Shown piece by piece: positions 27,970 to 36,467 of a DNA stretch of 64,000 bases. The stretch's first letter is position 1. Each line of letters begins with the position of its first letter. The notes beneath the pieces are model-generated. The model had not been told where the DNA came from. It saw only the letters and a list, made by a program, of their open reading frames with translations, and did not search any database. A program made the position numbers and the translations under genes. The stretch comes from an uncultured Acidocella sp. (GTDB lineage: Bacteria > Pseudomonadota > Alphaproteobacteria > Acetobacterales > Acetobacteraceae). The stretch covers positions 1 through 64,000 of the forward strand of contig NZ_CAMIIE010000008.1 of assembly GCF_946222605.1 (NCBI RefSeq). Reading direction: 5' to 3'.

Positions 27970-28950
27970 ATGGCAGATATGGTTCAGCCCCACCCCGTCC
28001 CGCCCGCCGGCACTGACCTGCCCGTCAGTGTCGCGGCCTTGTATAAATTCACGCCTTTCGAGGATTGCACCTCCATCCGCGATGCCGTGCTGGCACGCTG
28101 CCTGGCGCTGGGTATCAAGGGCACGCTCATCCTCGCGCCGGAGGGGATCAACGGCACCATTGCCGGTGAGGATGCGGCGCTGGCGCAGGCCGTGGCCGCG
28201 CTGCGGGCCCTGCCGGGTTGCGCGGAGATGGAGGTGAAGTTTGCGCGCGCCCCCGCCATGCCCTTTCACCGGATGAAGGTAAGGATCAAGCGCGAGATCG
28301 TCACCATGGGCGTGCCGGGCGTCGATCCGCGCGCCAGCGTCGGCAGCTATGTCGCGCCGGCGGACTGGAATGCGCTGATTTCCGAGCCGGATGTCATCCT
28401 GATCGATACGCGCAATGATTACGAGGTCGAGATCGGCAGCTTCAAGGGCGCGATCAATCCGCGCACCCGCAGCTTCAGCGATTTCCCGGCCTGGTTCCGG
28501 GCGGAGCGCGCCCGGCTGCTGGGCGAAGGGCGGACGCCGAAAGTGGCGATGTTCTGCACCGGCGGCATACGCTGCGAGAAATCAACCTCTTTCCTGAAAC
28601 AGGAAGGCGTGGAGGCGGTGTTTCATCTGCAGGGCGGGATTCTGAAATATCTGGAACAGGTGCGCGCGCAGGATAGTCTGTGGGAAGGCGAATGTTTCGT
28701 GTTCGACCAGCGCGTGGCGGTCGGCCATGGGCTGGCGCCGGGGCGCTTTGGCCTCTGCCATGCCTGCCGCCGCCCGGTGAGCGCGGCGGACCAGGCCTCG
28801 CCGCTGTTCGAGGCAGGGGTGAGCTGCCCGGATTGCCACGCCGAACGCAGTGAGGCCCAGCGCGCCCGCTATCGTGAGCGGCATCATCAGGAAGCCCTGG
28901 CGCAGGCACGCGGCGCGGCGCATGTCGGCGCCAGCCTGGCCCCGGAATAG
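27970..28950 (+). CDS. trhO: tRNA uridine-34 hydroxylase TrhO (rhodanese family)
   Basis: A 326-residue protein with the YceA/TrhO N-terminal domain (LYKFTPFED, LAPEGINGTIAG), the linker MPFHRMKVRIKREIVTMG and a rhodanese domain with Cys196 in FCTGGIRCEKS. A C-terminal CxxC...CxxC pair (CHACRRPVS, CPDCHAERS) is usual. It makes 5-hydroxyuridine at wobble position 34 with O2. The start follows a GGGGCGGCGG tract. Confidence 0.93.
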   Translation: MADMVQPHPVPPAGTDLPVSVAALYKFTPFEDCTSIRDAVLARCLALGIKGTLILAPEGINGTIAGEDAALAQAVAALRALPGCAEMEVKFARAPAMPFHRMKVRIKREIVTMGVPGVDPRASVGSYVAPADWNALISEPDVILIDTRNDYEVEIGSFKGAINPRTRSFSDFPAWFRAERARLLGEGRTPKVAMFCTGGIRCEKSTSFLKQEGVEAVFHLQGGILKYLEQVRAQDSLWEGECFVFDQRVAVGHGLAPGRFGLCHACRRPVSAADQASPLFEAGVSCPDCHAERSEAQRARYRERHHQEALAQARGAAHVGASLAPE

Positions 28951-28968
28951 ACCCGGAAGACACCGCCC

Positions 28969-29003
28969 GCGCTGCCGGGTCAGCCTCAACACATATTGCT
29001 CTA
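28969..29003 (+). repeat. Eroded fragment of the 104-bp repeat (copy 5)
   Basis: The 35 bases GCGCTGCCGGGTCAGC... to ATTGCTCTA match the hairpin B end of the repeat at 30 of 35 positions, with the last 16 bases identical. The other two thirds of the element are missing. The terminal CTA (29001-29003) is the TAG stop of the minus-strand lipoprotein gene, as in the intact copies. Confidence 0.75.
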
Positions 29004-30014
29004 TGGCGTGGCGGCGCTGCTGCCGGAGGCGCTGGCGGCAGGGTTGGTGCTGGTGGTGGCGCTGCTGCTGGAACTGCCCGTGCTGGCGCTCCCGGCCACG
29101 GCCGGCGCGGTGGCGCTTGTGCCGGGTGTCGCCGTGCTGCTGGCCGGGGCGGGCTGCGCCGGGCTGGTCGTATCGGGCAGAGCCGAGCTCGATGTCGTGA
29201 CCGCGCCATTATTGCTGGGCTGAGGGGCGGTCTTAGCAGGGACGGCAGTGCTGGATGCCGTTGTGCCCCCCGTCACCGTGCTCGCTGTCCCCGGGCTGGC
29301 CGACCCGGCGCTGGCGGGTGTCGTGCTGGAGGAGGCGGCGGTTGTGCCGGTGCTGGCCGGGCTGGCTGCCGCGCTGTTGGCGGTGCTGTTGGGCTGCGCC
29401 TGGCTTGCCGCCGGCGCCGGCGCTGGTGCTGTCGTGGGTGCTGACGTGGGCGCCTGGGTGAGCGCGGGCAGCGGCGTCGCGGTGATGGCGGCGGGCTTCG
29501 GCGTGGCGGGGGCGGGTTTTGCCGGAGCGGGGCTGGGCACCGGCACGGTGTAATCCGGCACGATGCGCGCCTGCTTGCTGCCATTGATCACCAGCACATG
29601 CTGCCCGATGGCCAGCGCCGTCTTGCTGGTCTGGGTGACCGAGACCAGGGAATTATTGGTCTCCTGGACGATATATTCCCAGCCTTTGGTGGTCTGCACC
29701 GCCTGCTGGGCCGCCGCCCCGCCGACCCCGCCGACCAGCGCCCCGCCGATCGCGCCCAGCGCGTTCAACCCGGCGGAATTGGTGAATTGCGCGCCCGCGA
29801 CCCCGCCGGCGGCGGCCCCCGTGGTGGCCCCGACCGTGCCGTCGGGCGAGATCACCACCTGCCGCACCCCGATGATCACCCCACGCTGCACCTGCGCCTC
29901 CTGCTGGGCGGCGTCGGCGGCATAGGTATTGGGAGAATAGCTCTGATGGCACCCGGCGAGTGGCAACAGGATGAGGCCGGGCAGCAGGCGGGACTTCGAT
30001 ATCAGACGGCGCAA
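29001..30014 (-). CDS. Glycine-zipper outer-membrane lipoprotein with long low-complexity tail
   Basis: A 337-residue lipoprotein: signal peptide ending LLPLAGC (lipobox), then a SlyB/Pcp-like part with a glycine zipper (ATTGAAAGGVAGAQF, ALGAIGGALVGGVGGAAA) and a domain GWEYIVQETNNSLVSVTQ...GQHVLVINGSKQARIVPDYTV. From about residue 150 the sequence is only Ala, Pro, Ser, Thr and Gly-rich, 180 residues longer than ordinary SlyB. The start appears to be TTG at 30014; an in-frame TAA 45 nt upstream and the absence of ATG before the lipobox leave no alternative. Its stop lies in a repeat remnant. Confidence 0.75.
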   Translation of the reverse strand: MRRLISKSRLLPGLILLPLAGCHQSYSPNTYAADAAQQEAQVQRGVIIGVRQVVISPDGTVGATTGAAAGGVAGAQFTNSAGLNALGAIGGALVGGVGGAAAQQAVQTTKGWEYIVQETNNSLVSVTQTSKTALAIGQHVLVINGSKQARIVPDYTVPVPSPAPAKPAPATPKPAAITATPLPALTQAPTSAPTTAPAPAPAASQAQPNSTANSAAASPASTGTTAASSSTTPASAGSASPGTASTVTGGTTASSTAVPAKTAPQPSNNGAVTTSSSALPDTTSPAQPAPASSTATPGTSATAPAVAGSASTGSSSSSATTSTNPAASASGSSAATP

Positions 30015-30279
30015 GGCTGAGATCCATGGCTTGAGGGCGGAGCGCCCGCCAATTTAGCCGCTGCGGCGTGGCCTGTCACGCTGGCCGGGCGGCGCCGCCA
30101 TGCCCCGGCCGGCGGTCTTCCCGCACGCCAAATGAACGCGCCGTCATGACGGAAATGGTCAGCAGAGGCGCCTTTTTCCTGTTTTCCTTTCGCGCCGATC
30201 CAGCTAAGCGACATTTTCTGTCTTGTGTCATTTTGTAAGGCTCGCCTTGGCGGCGCCTTGGTTGGAGAGTTCGAGTCCG

Positions 30280-31236
30280 ATGCGTGCCGTCATCCGCCTG
30301 TTTCCGCTTTGGGCGATCCTGATCGCCGCCGCCGCCTTTCTGGCGCCGGCCTCCTTCACCCCGATCCTGCCTTGGGTGACGCTGCTGCTCGGGCTGATCA
30401 TGTTCGCGATGGGGGTGACGCTGACCCCGGCGGATTTCCGCCGCGTGGCGCAGAAGCCGGGGCCGGTGCTGGCCGGGCTCGGGCTGCATTACCTCATCAT
30501 GCCGCTGGCCGCCTTCATCATCGCCAAGCTGCTCGGGCTGCCGCCGCAACTGGCGATCGGCATGGTGCTGGTCGGCTCGGTGGCCAGCGGCACCTCCTCC
30601 ACGGTGATGGTCTATCTCGCCGGCGGCGATGTCGCGCTGTCGGTGACGATCAGCGCCGTCTCCACCCTGGTCGGCGTGGTCGCCACGCCGCTGCTGGTGC
30701 AGCTTTACGCCACCCATGGCATCCAGGTGAATGTGATGGGGCTGCTGGTCAGCATCGTGAAGATCGTGCTGGTGCCGGTGGCGCTGGGTGTGGCCGTCAA
30801 CATGCTGGCGCATCGCCTGGTGCGGCGCGTGGAGCCGGTGCTGCCGCTATTTTCCATGGTGGCCATCCTGCTGATCATCGCCGCCGTGGTGGCGGGCACC
30901 GCGCATGCCATCGCCGCGGTCGGGCCGATCGTGCTGCTGGCGGTGGTGCTGCATAACGGCACCGGCTATCTCGGCGGCTATTGGGGCGGGCGGCTGCTGG
31001 GCTTCGAGGAGAGCGTCTGCCGCACCCTGGCCTTCGAGGTGGGGATGCAGAATTCCGGCCTCGCGGCGACTTTGGGCAAGCTCTATTTCACCCCGCTGGC
31101 GGCGCTGCCTGGGGCGATTTTCTCGGTTTGGCACAATATCTCCGGCTCGCTGCTGGCGGGCTATTGGCGTGCCAGGCGCGAACGTCAGGAGAGGCTGGCC
31201 CAGGCGGGTCAGGCCTGGCGCAGCACCCAGCGATAG
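30280..31236 (+). CDS. Bile acid:sodium symporter family (BASS) transporter
   Basis: A 318-residue protein with about nine to ten transmembrane helices. The family features GVTLTPADFRR, VGSVASGTSSTVMVYLAGGD and FEVGMQNSGLAATL are all present. BASS members take up organic anions such as pyruvate, pantothenate or bile acids with sodium; the substrate here is unknown. ATG 30280 is chosen over an upstream ATG because the protein then begins at the first helix. It overlaps the convergent OPT gene by 28 nt. Confidence 0.9.
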   Translation: MRAVIRLFPLWAILIAAAAFLAPASFTPILPWVTLLLGLIMFAMGVTLTPADFRRVAQKPGPVLAGLGLHYLIMPLAAFIIAKLLGLPPQLAIGMVLVGSVASGTSSTVMVYLAGGDVALSVTISAVSTLVGVVATPLLVQLYATHGIQVNVMGLLVSIVKIVLVPVALGVAVNMLAHRLVRRVEPVLPLFSMVAILLIIAAVVAGTAHAIAAVGPIVLLAVVLHNGTGYLGGYWGGRLLGFEESVCRTLAFEVGMQNSGLAATLGKLYFTPLAALPGAIFSVWHNISGSLLAGYWRARRERQERLAQAGQAWRSTQR

Positions 31237-33173
31237 AGCCAGAGCAGCGCGCCGGCGAACACGACCCCGCCCAGCCACAGCGCTGGCGTCGCGAACCCGG
31301 CCCCCACCAGCGCCACCGGCGCCTGATTGCCGCTGAACGCCACCAGCCCGGCAAACAGCACAGCCAGCAAGCTCTCGCCCACGATCAGCCCCGAGGCCAG
31401 CAGCACGCCCAGCTGGCGCGCCGTCTGCGGATTACGGCTCTTGTCGGCTTTGCGGTCGAACACCGCCCCGGCGATGGCGCCCAGAATGATCATCAGCGTT
31501 GTCGAGACCGGCAGATAGATGCCCAGCCCCACCGCCAGCGGCGGCAGGCGCGGCCCCTTCGCCACCGCCCCCAGCAGCTCGTCCAGAATGATGATGGCAA
31601 CGCCGATGCCCGCCCCCAGCGCGATCAACCCCCAGGGCAGCGAGCCGGTGATGACGCCCTTGGCCAAAGCCGAGATCAGCCCGGCCTGCGGCGCGGCCAA
31701 AGCCGTCGCCGGATTGGCCCCCGGCGCGCCGAGAAAGCCGTAAGTCTGCTGCAGCAGGTTCAACACTGGCGGGATCACCACCGCCCCGGCCAGCACGCCG
31801 ATCACCAGCGCCCATTGCTGCAAGGCAGGGGTGGATTCCACCAGCTGCCCGGTTTTCAGATCCTGCAGATTGTCGTTGGAGATGGTGGCCACCGCGAAGA
31901 CGATGGTGGTGATGAACAAGGCAAACCCCACCAGCGCCCGCGCCGCCCCTGGCGGCAGCAAGGGCTTCACCCCCACCACCAGCAGCAAGGCCGCCATCAG
32001 CACCACCAGAATCCCGACCCCCGAGAGCGGGCTGTTGGAGGAGCCGATCAGCCCGGCCATATAGCCGCACACCGCCGCTACCACGAGGCTGAGCACCACC
32101 ACAAACACCACCCCGCCAAGCACCAGCGGCAGCGCCGCCCCGCCCAGGCCGCTGGCGATGGCGAAATGCCAGAGCAGATAGGCGATCGGCAGCAGGCAGA
32201 GCAGCGCGATCAGCCCGACCATGGCGATCGGCATGTCATGCTCGCTGCGCGGCAGCTCCTGCAGCCTGCCCTCGCGCCGTGCCCGGCCGGCGCGCATCGC
32301 CCCGCCCAGGCCCCTGGCCAGCGGCCCGGTCAGCTTGGCCAGCGACCAGATCGCCGCCACCGCGATCGCCCCGGCGCCGACGAAACGGACATAATGGCTC
32401 CACCCCGCGGACGCGGCGGCGGCGGCGCTGCCGGGACTCGCATGCAGCGCGGTGAAATGCGGCACCCCCCAGAGCCAGCCGATCGCCGCCCCCAGCGCCA
32501 TTGCCAGCCCCACCCAGAGCCCGACCAGATGGCCGATGGCGAACAGCGCGAAAGAGAGATCGAACTCGAACCCGGTGGCGCCGCCGCGCGCGCCGCCGAA
32601 ACGGCGATAGCCGGCGATGCTGGCGGCGAAAATCTGCGTCTGCACGATGAAATAAAACACCGCCGAGACGATGCCGCCCCACACCACGGTGCGCAGCCCG
32701 GCCCCGCCGGCCTCCGGCGCCCCTTGCGTGCCGACTTTCAGCACCTCCGCGCAGGCCACCCCTTCCGGATAAGGAAGGTCTGACTCGCTCACCAGCGCCC
32801 GGCGCAGCGGGATCGTGTACATCACCCCCAAAATTCCGCCGGCGGCACAGATCAGGCTGGTCTGCCAGAACGGAAACCCGCTCCAATAGCCGACGATCAC
32901 CAGCCCCGGCAGCACGAAAATGATCGAGGAGAGCGTGCCGGCGGCGGAGGCCACCGTCTGCACGATATTATTTTCCTGGATGGTGGCGCCGCCCACGGCG
33001 CGCAAAATCGCCATCGAGATCACCGCCGCCGGGATCGAGGAGGAAAAGGTCAGCCCGGCCTTCAGCCCGAAATACACATTGGCGGCGGTGAACACGAAGG
33101 TGATCAGGATGCCGATGAGGACACCGCGCAGCGTGAGCTCGGCGCGGCGGGCAGGCTTCGGGCTTATGGTCAT
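31209..33173 (-). CDS. OPT-family oligopeptide/metal-chelate transporter
   Basis: A 654-residue, about 15-helix protein. LTLRGVLIGILITFVFTAANVYFGLKAGLTF at the start, NNIVQTVASAAGTLSS and PYPEGVACAEVLKVG are hallmarks of prokaryotic OPT proteins (oligopeptide or siderophore/metal uptake by proton symport). It stands alone on the minus strand, overlapping the BASS gene at the 3' end. Confidence 0.92.
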   Translation of the reverse strand: MTISPKPARRAELTLRGVLIGILITFVFTAANVYFGLKAGLTFSSSIPAAVISMAILRAVGGATIQENNIVQTVASAAGTLSSIIFVLPGLVIVGYWSGFPFWQTSLICAAGGILGVMYTIPLRRALVSESDLPYPEGVACAEVLKVGTQGAPEAGGAGLRTVVWGGIVSAVFYFIVQTQIFAASIAGYRRFGGARGGATGFEFDLSFALFAIGHLVGLWVGLAMALGAAIGWLWGVPHFTALHASPGSAAAAASAGWSHYVRFVGAGAIAVAAIWSLAKLTGPLARGLGGAMRAGRARREGRLQELPRSEHDMPIAMVGLIALLCLLPIAYLLWHFAIASGLGGAALPLVLGGVVFVVVLSLVVAAVCGYMAGLIGSSNSPLSGVGILVVLMAALLLVVGVKPLLPPGAARALVGFALFITTIVFAVATISNDNLQDLKTGQLVESTPALQQWALVIGVLAGAVVIPPVLNLLQQTYGFLGAPGANPATALAAPQAGLISALAKGVITGSLPWGLIALGAGIGVAIIILDELLGAVAKGPRLPPLAVGLGIYLPVSTTLMIILGAIAGAVFDRKADKSRNPQTARQLGVLLASGLIVGESLLAVLFAGLVAFSGNQAPVALVGAGFATPALWLGGVVFAGALLWLYRWVLRQA

Positions 33174-33283
33174 GCGATCATCCGGGGTGCGTTGAAAAAG
33201 GGAAGGCGTACTGGCCTGTCTCTTGCCTGAAAGCCCCCCGGCCTGCTGTCAAGCCGCGGCGCGCTGCGCCGGGGGAGGGGCGC

Positions 33284-34210
33284 TCACAGCGCCTCGCGGC
33301 TCAGCCTGATCCATCCGGTGATCGCCTCGTCGGGCTTGAGGATTTTCAACCCATGGGCTTGCGGCCCATCGGGCTGGTTGATCGCGTTATTGAGATGCGA
33401 GACCGGCTCGAAGGCGAAAAAATCCTTCCCCGGCGGGGTGAAGAACACCGCATGGCCGAACAAGGGCGATGCCTCGATCCGGATCCTGTAGCCTTGTTCG
33501 GGATAGTCCAGAATCGCCTGCCCCGCCCAGCCTTCGAAGCAATTATCGAAATTGACTGAATCGAGGTCCCCCAGCCCGGCTTCCAGCTGGCTTCGCCATT
33601 GATGCGTCCGCGCGGCGGGCAGCGCCTCCTGGTCGCTCTCCCACATCGCGGTCGCCGCGAAGCGCACCTTCACCCCTGGCAGGCGGGGGAAATAAAGATG
33701 ATGCCCCATCCCGGCCGGCATGGCTCGGCGGTCCTGGTTGCGGATGCTGATCTCGATCTCGAACCCGTCCTCCCGCGCCCGGTAAAGCTGGGTGGCCTCA
33801 TAGGCAAAGGGGAAGGCGAGCAAATCCGGCCGGTTCGGTGAGGAGGCGAGGCGCAGCCAGGCCTCGGCCGTGCTGGCGCGGATAATCTCCCAGGGGGCGA
33901 GCAGCGCGTTGCCGTGGATCGCGTGGCGCGTCTCCCGCGTGTCCCGGGGCAGGGTATAGCTCTGGCCCTCGAAGCTGAATTGCCCATGGGCGATGCGGTT
34001 GGAAAACGGGATCAGCGGGTAGGAGGCCAGCTGGCGCACGCTCACCGTGCCGTCCGGCCCGGGCTGTACCTTTCGCATCAGGCTGGTCCCGCCATGGTGC
34101 CAGCCGATGATGGCGCCACCCTGGCCTGGCGAGAGCGCCAGCTCGGTCGGGCCTTGGCGCAGATATAAGGAGTCAGGCTGGTCGTGCTCTGAAACGGCTG
34201 AACGGGTCAT
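33284..34210 (-). CDS. Aldose 1-epimerase family protein
   Basis: A 308-residue galactose mutarotase-fold protein. Substrate-contacting features include SNRIAHGQFSFEGQSY, HAIHGNALLAPWE, GMGHHLYFP (catalytic His region) and the C-terminal FAFEPVSHLNNAIN with the catalytic Glu. It equilibrates alpha and beta anomers of a sugar. ATG 34210 is preceded by AGGAGG; the longer frame is not family-like. It is divergent from a DapA-family lyase with a shared operator-like palindrome between, which points to sugar-acid metabolism. Confidence 0.88.
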   Translation of the reverse strand: MTRSAVSEHDQPDSLYLRQGPTELALSPGQGGAIIGWHHGGTSLMRKVQPGPDGTVSVRQLASYPLIPFSNRIAHGQFSFEGQSYTLPRDTRETRHAIHGNALLAPWEIIRASTAEAWLRLASSPNRPDLLAFPFAYEATQLYRAREDGFEIEISIRNQDRRAMPAGMGHHLYFPRLPGVKVRFAATAMWESDQEALPAARTHQWRSQLEAGLGDLDSVNFDNCFEGWAGQAILDYPEQGYRIRIEASPLFGHAVFFTPPGKDFFAFEPVSHLNNAINQPDGPQAHGLKILKPDEAITGWIRLSREAL

Positions 34211-34266
34211 TGGCGATCCTCCTTTGGCGGTTACAGCGCAGCGGGCAGGAGGCGGCAAGGCCGCGC

Positions 34267-34297
34267 TTGACAAAAAGTTGTCAATTAAGTTTATAAT
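34267..34297 (+). promoter_or_regulatory. Promoter with palindromic operator for the lyase gene
   Basis: TTGACAAAAAGTTGTCAA at 34267-34284 is a perfect 7-bp inverted repeat with a 4-nt spacer; its first six bases are a consensus -35 box. TATAAT at 34292-34297 is a perfect -10 box, 19 nt downstream of it, slightly longer than the usual 17. A repressor bound to the dyad would cover the -35 region. The TTGWC-type arms suit a GntR/FadR or LacI-type regulator, not found in this window. Confidence 0.6.
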
Positions 34298-34405
34298 ATA
34301 TGTAAATCGACCGGCCGGAACAGGGCGGCGCCGCATTGGCCGCCTCCGGACATCACGCTGATTTCAAACGAAGATCATGATTTGGTAAGGGATAAGGATC
34401 GCAAG

Positions 34406-35329
34406 ATGAGCTTCACCGCTGAAGAGTTTCGCGCCCGGCTCACGGGCATTTCGGGCATTCTCGTGACGCCGTTCAACCGGCAGGACCAGATTGACCCGGC
34501 ACCGCTCGTCGCGATCGCGGAGCGGGCGGCGGCGGCGGGCGTGCATATCCTCACCGCCAACGGCAATACCGGCGAATTTTACGGCCTGACCACCGCCGAG
34601 GCGGAACGCGCCGTGCATGCGGCGGCGGAGGCGGTGGCCGGGCGGGTGCCGCTGCTGGCCGGCATCGGCCGCTCGATCCATGACGCGCTGGCCCTCACCA
34701 AGGCCTCCCGCGCCGCCGGCGCTTCGGCGCTGATGGTGCATCAGCCGCCCGACCCCTTCGTCGCCCCGCGCGGCGTGGTGGAGTATGTGAAGCGCATCGC
34801 CGAGGCCGGGCAGGGGCTGCCGGTGGTGATCTATCTGCGCAATGACGGCATCGGCCTGGACGCCATCGCCGATCTTTGCGCCATCCCCAATGTGGTCGGG
34901 GTGAAATGGGCAACCCCGGCGCCGCTGCGCCTGGCCGAGGCGATCCGCCGTGCCGATCCCTCCATCGTCTGGGTCGGCGGGCTGGCCGAAACCTGGGCGC
35001 CGGCCTTCTACGCGGTGGGGGCGCGCGGCTTCACCTCCGGGCTGATCAATGTCTGGCCGGCGCATTCGGTCGCGATTCACGCCGCCCTTGAAGCCGGGGA
35101 CTACGCCAAGGCCCGCGCGATGATCGCCACCATGGAACCGTTCGAGGCGCTGCGGGCCGAGGAAGGCAACGGCACCAATGTCTCGGTGGTGAAGGCGGCG
35201 CTGGCGCTGATGGGGCAGGATTGCGGGGCGGTGCGCCCGCCGGGCGCCTGGCCGCTGACCCAGCGCCAGCAGGACGATCTGGCCCGCAACCTCGCCGCCT
35301 GGGGGCTGACCAAGGCCCACGCGGCCTGA
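34406..35329 (+). CDS. Dihydrodipicolinate synthase-family lyase/dehydratase
   Basis: A 307-residue class I aldolase-fold enzyme. Schiff-base Lys167 in VVGVKWATP, Tyr143 in PVVIYLRND and GNTGEFYGLT at 53-62 are the DapA-family landmarks. The absence of a dap operon and the neighbouring sugar epimerase suggest a sugar-acid dehydratase or aldolase (5-dehydro-4-deoxyglucarate dehydratase type) rather than lysine synthesis. ATG 34406 has AAGGAT upstream. Probably repressed through the palindrome at 34267. Confidence 0.82.
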   Translation: MSFTAEEFRARLTGISGILVTPFNRQDQIDPAPLVAIAERAAAAGVHILTANGNTGEFYGLTTAEAERAVHAAAEAVAGRVPLLAGIGRSIHDALALTKASRAAGASALMVHQPPDPFVAPRGVVEYVKRIAEAGQGLPVVIYLRNDGIGLDAIADLCAIPNVVGVKWATPAPLRLAEAIRRADPSIVWVGGLAETWAPAFYAVGARGFTSGLINVWPAHSVAIHAALEAGDYAKARAMIATMEPFEALRAEEGNGTNVSVVKAALALMGQDCGAVRPPGAWPLTQRQQDDLARNLAAWGLTKAHAA

Positions 35330-35340
35330 GCAAAGCCAGC

Positions 35341-35374
35341 GCGATCCCGCCTGGGTCTTCCCAGGCGGCATCGC
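35341..35374. terminator. Long hairpin after the lyase gene
   Basis: CCGCCTGGG (35347-35355), loop TCTT and CCCAGGCGG (35360-35368) form a perfect 9-bp stem, extended by GCGAT/ATCGC across one C-C mismatch to 34 nt in all. It starts 12 nt after the lyase stop. No T-tract follows directly, but a second hairpin (CGCCGTTTTCAAAAAAGCGGCG, 35413-35434) with A/T inside the stem comes 39 nt later and resembles the AAAAGTTTTT terminator family. Confidence 0.55.
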
Positions 35375-35434
35375 GCCGGCGGATGCCCGCTGAAGGCGGT
35401 AAAATTCTTCTCGCCGTTTTCAAAAAAGCGGCGA

Positions 35435-35669
35435 CACGCGTGGGGCGGCCGGAGGCCGCTCCGGCTTCCAGCCTCAATTGACGCTTTTATGGGCGGACTG
35501 GGCCAAAAAACGCAGCGTCCGCGACGTTGATTGTTCAACAATCGCCCTCGCCTCCAAAACCAAGCCATCATTTGCCCGATCTCGCCTGTCGCTCCATCGT
35601 GGCATCGCTCTTGCATTGTTTCCCGCGGTTGCGCCCCGGCGCGGTACTGAACGCAGGAACAATATATAG
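35435..35669 (+). promoter_or_regulatory. Leader of ABC transporter operon 1 with operator palindrome
   Basis: Upstream region of the substrate-binding protein gene. GATTGTT C AACAATC at 35529-35543 is a perfect 7-bp palindrome around one base, of the ATTGTTNAACAAT kind bound by GntR/FCD regulators. It lies 127 nt before the start codon. No confident -10/-35 pair was identified. The remainder holds no gene that I can see. Confidence 0.5.
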
Positions 35670-36458
35670 ATGACCACCAGACGGCATTTCACCACGATCA
35701 TGGCGGCGGGCGTCGCCTCTCTCACCCTCGCTGGCCGCGCCCTGGCCGATACGCTGGACGACATCAAGAAGTCTGGTGTCCTGCGCGTCGCGGTGCCGCA
35801 GGATCTGCCGCCGTGGGGCTTTGTCGGCCCGGACATGAACCTGCAGGGCTATGATATCGACATGGCCAAGCTGATCGCCGCGAAAATCGGCGTGAAGCTG
35901 CAGATGACCCCCGTCACCTCGGAAAACCGCATCCCCTACCTGCAGACCGGCAAGGTCGATCTGATCATCTCCAGCCTCGGCAAGAATCCGGCCCGCGCCA
36001 AGGTGATCGATTTCTCCGACAAATACGCGCCCTTCTTCAGCGGCGTCTTCGGTCCGGCGAATATCGATGTCAAAACCGCCGCCGATCTCGCCGGCAAGAG
36101 CATCGCCGTCACCCGTGGCAATATCGAGGATATCGCGCTGACCAAGCTCGCCCCGCCGAGCGCTCAGATCATGCGTTATGGCGATAACCAATCCACCATC
36201 TCCGCCTTCATCTCCGGCCAGACCCAGCTGATCTGCACCGACAGCTCGACCACCGCGACGATCATGGCGCAGAATCCGCCGCGCGCGCCGCTGCTGAAAT
36301 TCATCCTGCAAAGCTCGCCCTGCTATGTCGGGGTCAACAAGAACCAGCCGGCATTGCTGGCCAAGGTGAACGCCATCATCGCCGCCGCCAAGGCCGATGG
36401 CACCTTGAACAAATATTGCGAAACCTGGCTGAAACAGAAGCTGCCCGCCGGTTTCTGA
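35670..36458 (+). CDS. Polar amino-acid ABC transporter, substrate-binding protein (system 1)
   Basis: A 262-residue periplasmic binding protein (SBP_bac_3 family). The N-terminus TRRHFTT...LAGRALA followed by D is a signal peptide with a Tat-like twin arginine. DIKKSGVLRVAVPQDLPPWGF, GYDIDMAKLIAAKIGVKLQ and the late Cys pair region (SSPCYVGVNK) follow the family pattern. First of a four-gene operon with two permeases and an ATPase; the ligand is probably an amino acid. Confidence 0.9.
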   Translation: MTTRRHFTTIMAAGVASLTLAGRALADTLDDIKKSGVLRVAVPQDLPPWGFVGPDMNLQGYDIDMAKLIAAKIGVKLQMTPVTSENRIPYLQTGKVDLIISSLGKNPARAKVIDFSDKYAPFFSGVFGPANIDVKTAADLAGKSIAVTRGNIEDIALTKLAPPSAQIMRYGDNQSTISAFISGQTQLICTDSSTTATIMAQNPPRAPLLKFILQSSPCYVGVNKNQPALLAKVNAIIAAAKADGTLNKYCETWLKQKLPAGF

Positions 36459-36467
36459 CGCCGCGCG

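Noticed and set aside
31209..31236. 28-nt overlap of BASS and OPT 3' ends as a frameshift artefact
   Set aside because: Both C-termini are plausible for their families; convergent overlaps of this size occur normally.
30981..32783. 600-codon plus-strand frame opposite the OPT transporter
   Set aside because: Gln/His/Arg-rich composition, the mirror of a hydrophobic protein; no start signal.
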